Notes under the pieces: generated by a model
Database searches by the model: none
Told to the model about the DNA's origin: nothing
The model's input: the letters and a program-made list of their open reading frames with translations, nothing else
Made by a program: the position numbers and the translations under genes
Assembly (NCBI GenBank): GCA_965261915.1
Contig: CBDHDW010000013.1
Location: 310,001 to 374,000 of the forward strand
Direction: 5' to 3'
Source: JAIBDK01 sp965261915
GTDB taxonomy: Bacteria; Pseudomonadota; Gammaproteobacteria; Arenicellales; Poriferihabitantaceae
DNA: 64,000 bases
Shown here: positions 61,613-64,000 of the stretch, piece after piece
How the letters are laid out: every line of letters begins with the position of its first letter
How positions within the stretch are numbered: position 1 is the first letter of the stretch

Positions 61613-62737
61613 TTATCCGATAATATTTTTCTTTTTTAGTTCATCGATCCGGCGTTGAGAATAACCCAGTTTGCTGAGAATATTTTGTGTATCCTGGCCT
61701 TGTATTTTGGCACCATGCCGTATAGATGATGGGGTTTTGTCAAATCTGGGTGCGGGTGCAGGTTGAGTAATATTTTCAATTTTGATATACACCTGCCTTT
61801 CCCTGTTTGCCGCGAAGTTGATCGCTTCATTCAAATCCAATACCGGTGCGAAGCAAACATCGGTGCCCTGTAGTAAGTCGCACCAACGATCCCGATCGTA
61901 TTCGGCAAAGATTTTCTCAAGCCTGGCAGTATTCCTGCTCCAACTGGACTTATCCTGAGAATTGAGCACTTCTGACGCGGAAATACCGAGTCGCTCAAGG
62001 AGTTCATTGTAAAATTTTTTTTCGACTGCAGCAATCGATATATATTTATTGTCGGCACACCGGTAAACATTGTAATAAGGGGAACCCCCATCCAGCAAGT
62101 TGGCTTGTCGTTTTGTGCCATCCCATTGATCTTCGGCCGCCATACTATGAATCATCCACATTTGCTGCGCCGCGCCGTCCACCATGGCGGAATCAATGGT
62201 CTGGCCGGTTCCGGATATACTTCTTTCCAGTAACGCACCAAGTATCCCGTTGACCAGTAACATTCCGCCGCCGCCCATATCACCCACCAAATTTAATGGG
62301 ATTGCCGGTTTTTCATCTGCAGGCCCAATTGCGTGTAAAATACCAGTTATGGAGATATAGTTAATATCGTGACCTGCAGCATGGGCTAATGAACCCGTTT
62401 GTCCCCAGCCGGTAATTCTGGCAAAAATCAATTCGGGGCGGATGGCGTGGCACGTATCCGGACCAATGCCCAGGCGTTCACACACCCCCGGGCGGAATGG
62501 GTCAATCAGTACATCACTTACTTTAATTATATCTTTTAAAGTATTGATTCCAGATGGGGATTTAAGATCGATTTCAATAGAAAACTTACCCCTAAAACTG
62601 ATATCGCGAGCAGTTTTACGATTAGGATTTTCAACGACAATGACCTCTGCTCCCATGTCTGCCAACATCATTCCAGCCATAGGGCCGGGCCCGATTCCGG
62701 CTAATTCAACAACTTTGGTTCCGTCTAAACATCCCAT
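61613..62737 (-). CDS. CaiB/BaiF-family CoA transferase, alpha-methylacyl-CoA racemase-like
   Basis: A 374-residue protein. Starts GTKVVELAGIGPGPMAGMML, typical of the racemase branch (AMACR) of the CaiB/BaiF family. AGHDINYISITGILH near 122 holds the catalytic His, and NLVGDMGGGGMLLVNGILGA near 149 the catalytic Asp, both as in AMACR. It would epimerise 2-methylacyl-CoA, or move CoA between acids if the assignment to the racemase branch is wrong. ATG 62737 has a weak ribosome-binding site. It lies 35 bases after the SerA-type gene in the same direction. Confidence 0.88.
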   Translation of the reverse strand: MGCLDGTKVVELAGIGPGPMAGMMLADMGAEVIVVENPNRKTARDISFRGKFSIEIDLKSPSGINTLKDIIKVSDVLIDPFRPGVCERLGIGPDTCHAIRPELIFARITGWGQTGSLAHAAGHDINYISITGILHAIGPADEKPAIPLNLVGDMGGGGMLLVNGILGALLERSISGTGQTIDSAMVDGAAQQMWMIHSMAAEDQWDGTKRQANLLDGGSPYYNVYRCADNKYISIAAVEKKFYNELLERLGISASEVLNSQDKSSWSRNTARLEKIFAEYDRDRWCDLLQGTDVCFAPVLDLNEAINFAANRERQVYIKIENITQPAPAPRFDKTPSSIRHGAKIQGQDTQNILSKLGYSQRRIDELKKKNIIG

Positions 62738-62772
62738 GGTTTTAAATTATTCGTGGAATTGTAGAAAGTAAG

Positions 62773-64000
62773 CTATTTTAATATAATTTGCTTAACCCAC
62801 TTCATGTTGTCCAGACCGGATAACATTTTGACTGCTTTTTTGGTCATGCGCGCATCTACCGCAATCACACCAAGCGCCTCTCCACCTTTATTCTGTCTGC
62901 CCAGACTGAAATGAGCGACGTTGATTTTGTTGCTCCCAAGAAGGGCGCCTACGTCACCAATCACGCCAGGTTTATCGACGTTCGAGAAAACCAATAATAC
63001 GCCAAACAGGAGTAAATCAACTTCAAATCCGTCAATTTCGAGTAGTCGCGGTTCTCCATCAGAGAATGTTGTTCCGGCAAAATGGTGCTGAGTATCATTC
63101 ATGTCAACGCTAAGGCGAATTAGCGAGCGGTAGTTTTGACTGTCTTCATTAACCGAGCTGGTTAGTGATATGCCGCGCTCTTCTGCTATTAGCGGCGCAT
63201 TGACAGCATTAACGGCATTGCCGCTAACTGACTTCAGGATTCCGGATAAAACAGTGTTGTTTACTGCCGGAATTTCTTCGAATCCTTCACCGCAGTATTC
63301 AATGTGTATTTTTGAAATTCCGCCACCGATGTACTGCTGCGCTAATCGACCCAGTTTTTCGGCGAGTTCGAGCACCGGTTTTAAGCGGCTGTAAGTATGC
63401 CAATTATTGACCGGGATATTGACCGCTTCCCTGAATACTTCGCCGGTAAGTGCATCGGCAACTTGCTCAGCAATCTGAATTCCCACTGTCCTTTGGCTCT
63501 CAACGGTTTTAGAGCTCAGGTGCGGTGTAACAATCAGATTGGGGAGCTTTAAAAGATTTGACCCGATGGGGGGATCATGCTGAAAAACATCGAGCGCACA
63601 GGCTGCGATTTTTCCCGATCTTAAGCCTTCGAATAAAGCTGATTCCTCAATCAAATTACCCCGTGCGCAATTGACGATTCTCATTCCTGGTTTGGCTGCG
63701 GCGATAATAGTGTCGTTGATAATGTTGGTCGTTTCCTCAGTTTCTGGAAGATGAAGCGATAGAAAATCACAGTTCGCAACCATAGCGGCCAAATCAGCGT
63801 AGAGTTCAACATCCAAACTACGTGCCTGATCCGTTGCAAGGTAGGCATCATAGCCAATGACATCCATTTCCATAGCCAGGCAGCGGCTGGCGACTCGGCT
63901 GCCAATTTTCCCCAGGCCGACGATTCCCATTATCTTACCGCAGAGTTCGACACCGGTGAAAGCCGAATTATCCCAGCTTCGTTTAGCGACAACTGACTGG
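62773..64000 (-). CDS. serA: D-3-phosphoglycerate dehydrogenase-type protein, 5' end beyond window
   Basis: The frame is open to the right edge, upstream of the internal ATG at 63930, so the gene is partial. It shows the Rossmann loop GIVGLGKIGSRVASRCLAME, then NCARGNLIEESAL with substrate Arg, ALDVFQHDPP with the acid, and TPHLSSKTVESQ with the catalytic His. It is followed by a long ASB-type domain and a C-terminal ACT domain (VFSNVDKPGVIGDVGALLGS). That type I domain order is typical of PGDH, which oxidises 3-phosphoglycerate in serine synthesis. Allosteric control through ASB/ACT is likely. Confidence 0.85.
   Translation of the reverse strand, partial: QSVVAKRSWDNSAFTGVELCGKIMGIVGLGKIGSRVASRCLAMEMDVIGYDAYLATDQARSLDVELYADLAAMVANCDFLSLHLPETEETTNIINDTIIAAAKPGMRIVNCARGNLIEESALFEGLRSGKIAACALDVFQHDPPIGSNLLKLPNLIVTPHLSSKTVESQRTVGIQIAEQVADALTGEVFREAVNIPVNNWHTYSRLKPVLELAEKLGRLAQQYIGGGISKIHIEYCGEGFEEIPAVNNTVLSGILKSVSGNAVNAVNAPLIAEERGISLTSSVNEDSQNYRSLIRLSVDMNDTQHHFAGTTFSDGEPRLLEIDGFEVDLLLFGVLLVFSNVDKPGVIGDVGALLGSNKINVAHFSLGRQNKGGEALGVIAVDARMTKKAVKMLSGLDNMKWVKQIILK

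Overview
The window reads as one chromosomal stretch of a gammaproteobacterium. Support for this comes from cobalamin cobC-cobS genes, a DeaD/CsdA-type helicase, PotABC-like and ProXWV-like ABC operons and a FadJ-type protein, all of gammaproteobacterial style. The genome looks decayed. Many genes are broken by frameshifts, internal deletions or stops (SDH-fold protease, hicA, ParE-like toxin, MoxR, sulfatase, threonine synthase, hydroxypyruvate isomerase, nucleotide-sugar dehydrogenase). Remnants of at least five IS families are present, with many toxin-antitoxin modules and dispersed palindromic repeats. A host-associated or otherwise relaxed-selection lifestyle is an inference, not something the sequence proves.

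Layout: 1-4.2 kb holds a TPR gene end, a DUF2971 gene and a compact three-gene ubiquitin-like operon (multiubiquitin protein, E2-like protein, JAB-E1 fusion). 4.2-11.4 kb is an accessory zone of toxin-antitoxin genes (DUF4160/DUF2442, yefM-yoeB, a ParE pair, hicBA), a frameshifted SDH-type protease, IS debris and a DUF4143-type ATPase, stitched together by segmental duplications. 11.4-17.2 kb is a Fic protein, a second ATPase inside a 155-bp direct duplication, and a type I restriction subunit HsdR without HsdM or HsdS. 17.2-32.2 kb is mostly ordinary metabolism: cobC-cobS, three PLP aminotransferases, a MoxR remnant plus VWA protein, an AEC transporter, a DEAD-box helicase, and a transporter and two membrane proteins of unknown role. 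32.5-34.8 kb is a fused 3-hydroxyacyl-CoA dehydrogenase/enoyl-CoA hydratase.

35.3-41.7 kb is a second defence island: a type III restriction-modification operon (mod ... res) with two extra genes, an ABC-type AAA ATPase and a small candidate PD-(D/E)XK protein, between mod and res and translationally coupled to them. 41.8-44.9 kb is an IS1634-type element interrupted by an IS630-type element that has an A7 slippery run. 45.2-50 kb is a polyamine-type ABC operon and 51-54.1 kb a glycine betaine/proline-type ABC operon. A tRNA with an abnormal anticodon arm, a wrecked ISAs1 element and catabolic genes follow: 2-hydroxyacid dehydrogenase, agmatinase/ureohydrolase, a homocysteine methyltransferase-methyltransferase fusion, a CaiB-type CoA transferase, and a SerA-type dehydrogenase running off the right edge.

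The two best candidates for an under-described system are the multiubiquitin-E2-JAB/E1 operon at 1.26-3.63 kb and the four-gene type III RM operon with embedded ATPase and nuclease-like gene at 35.5-41.7 kb.
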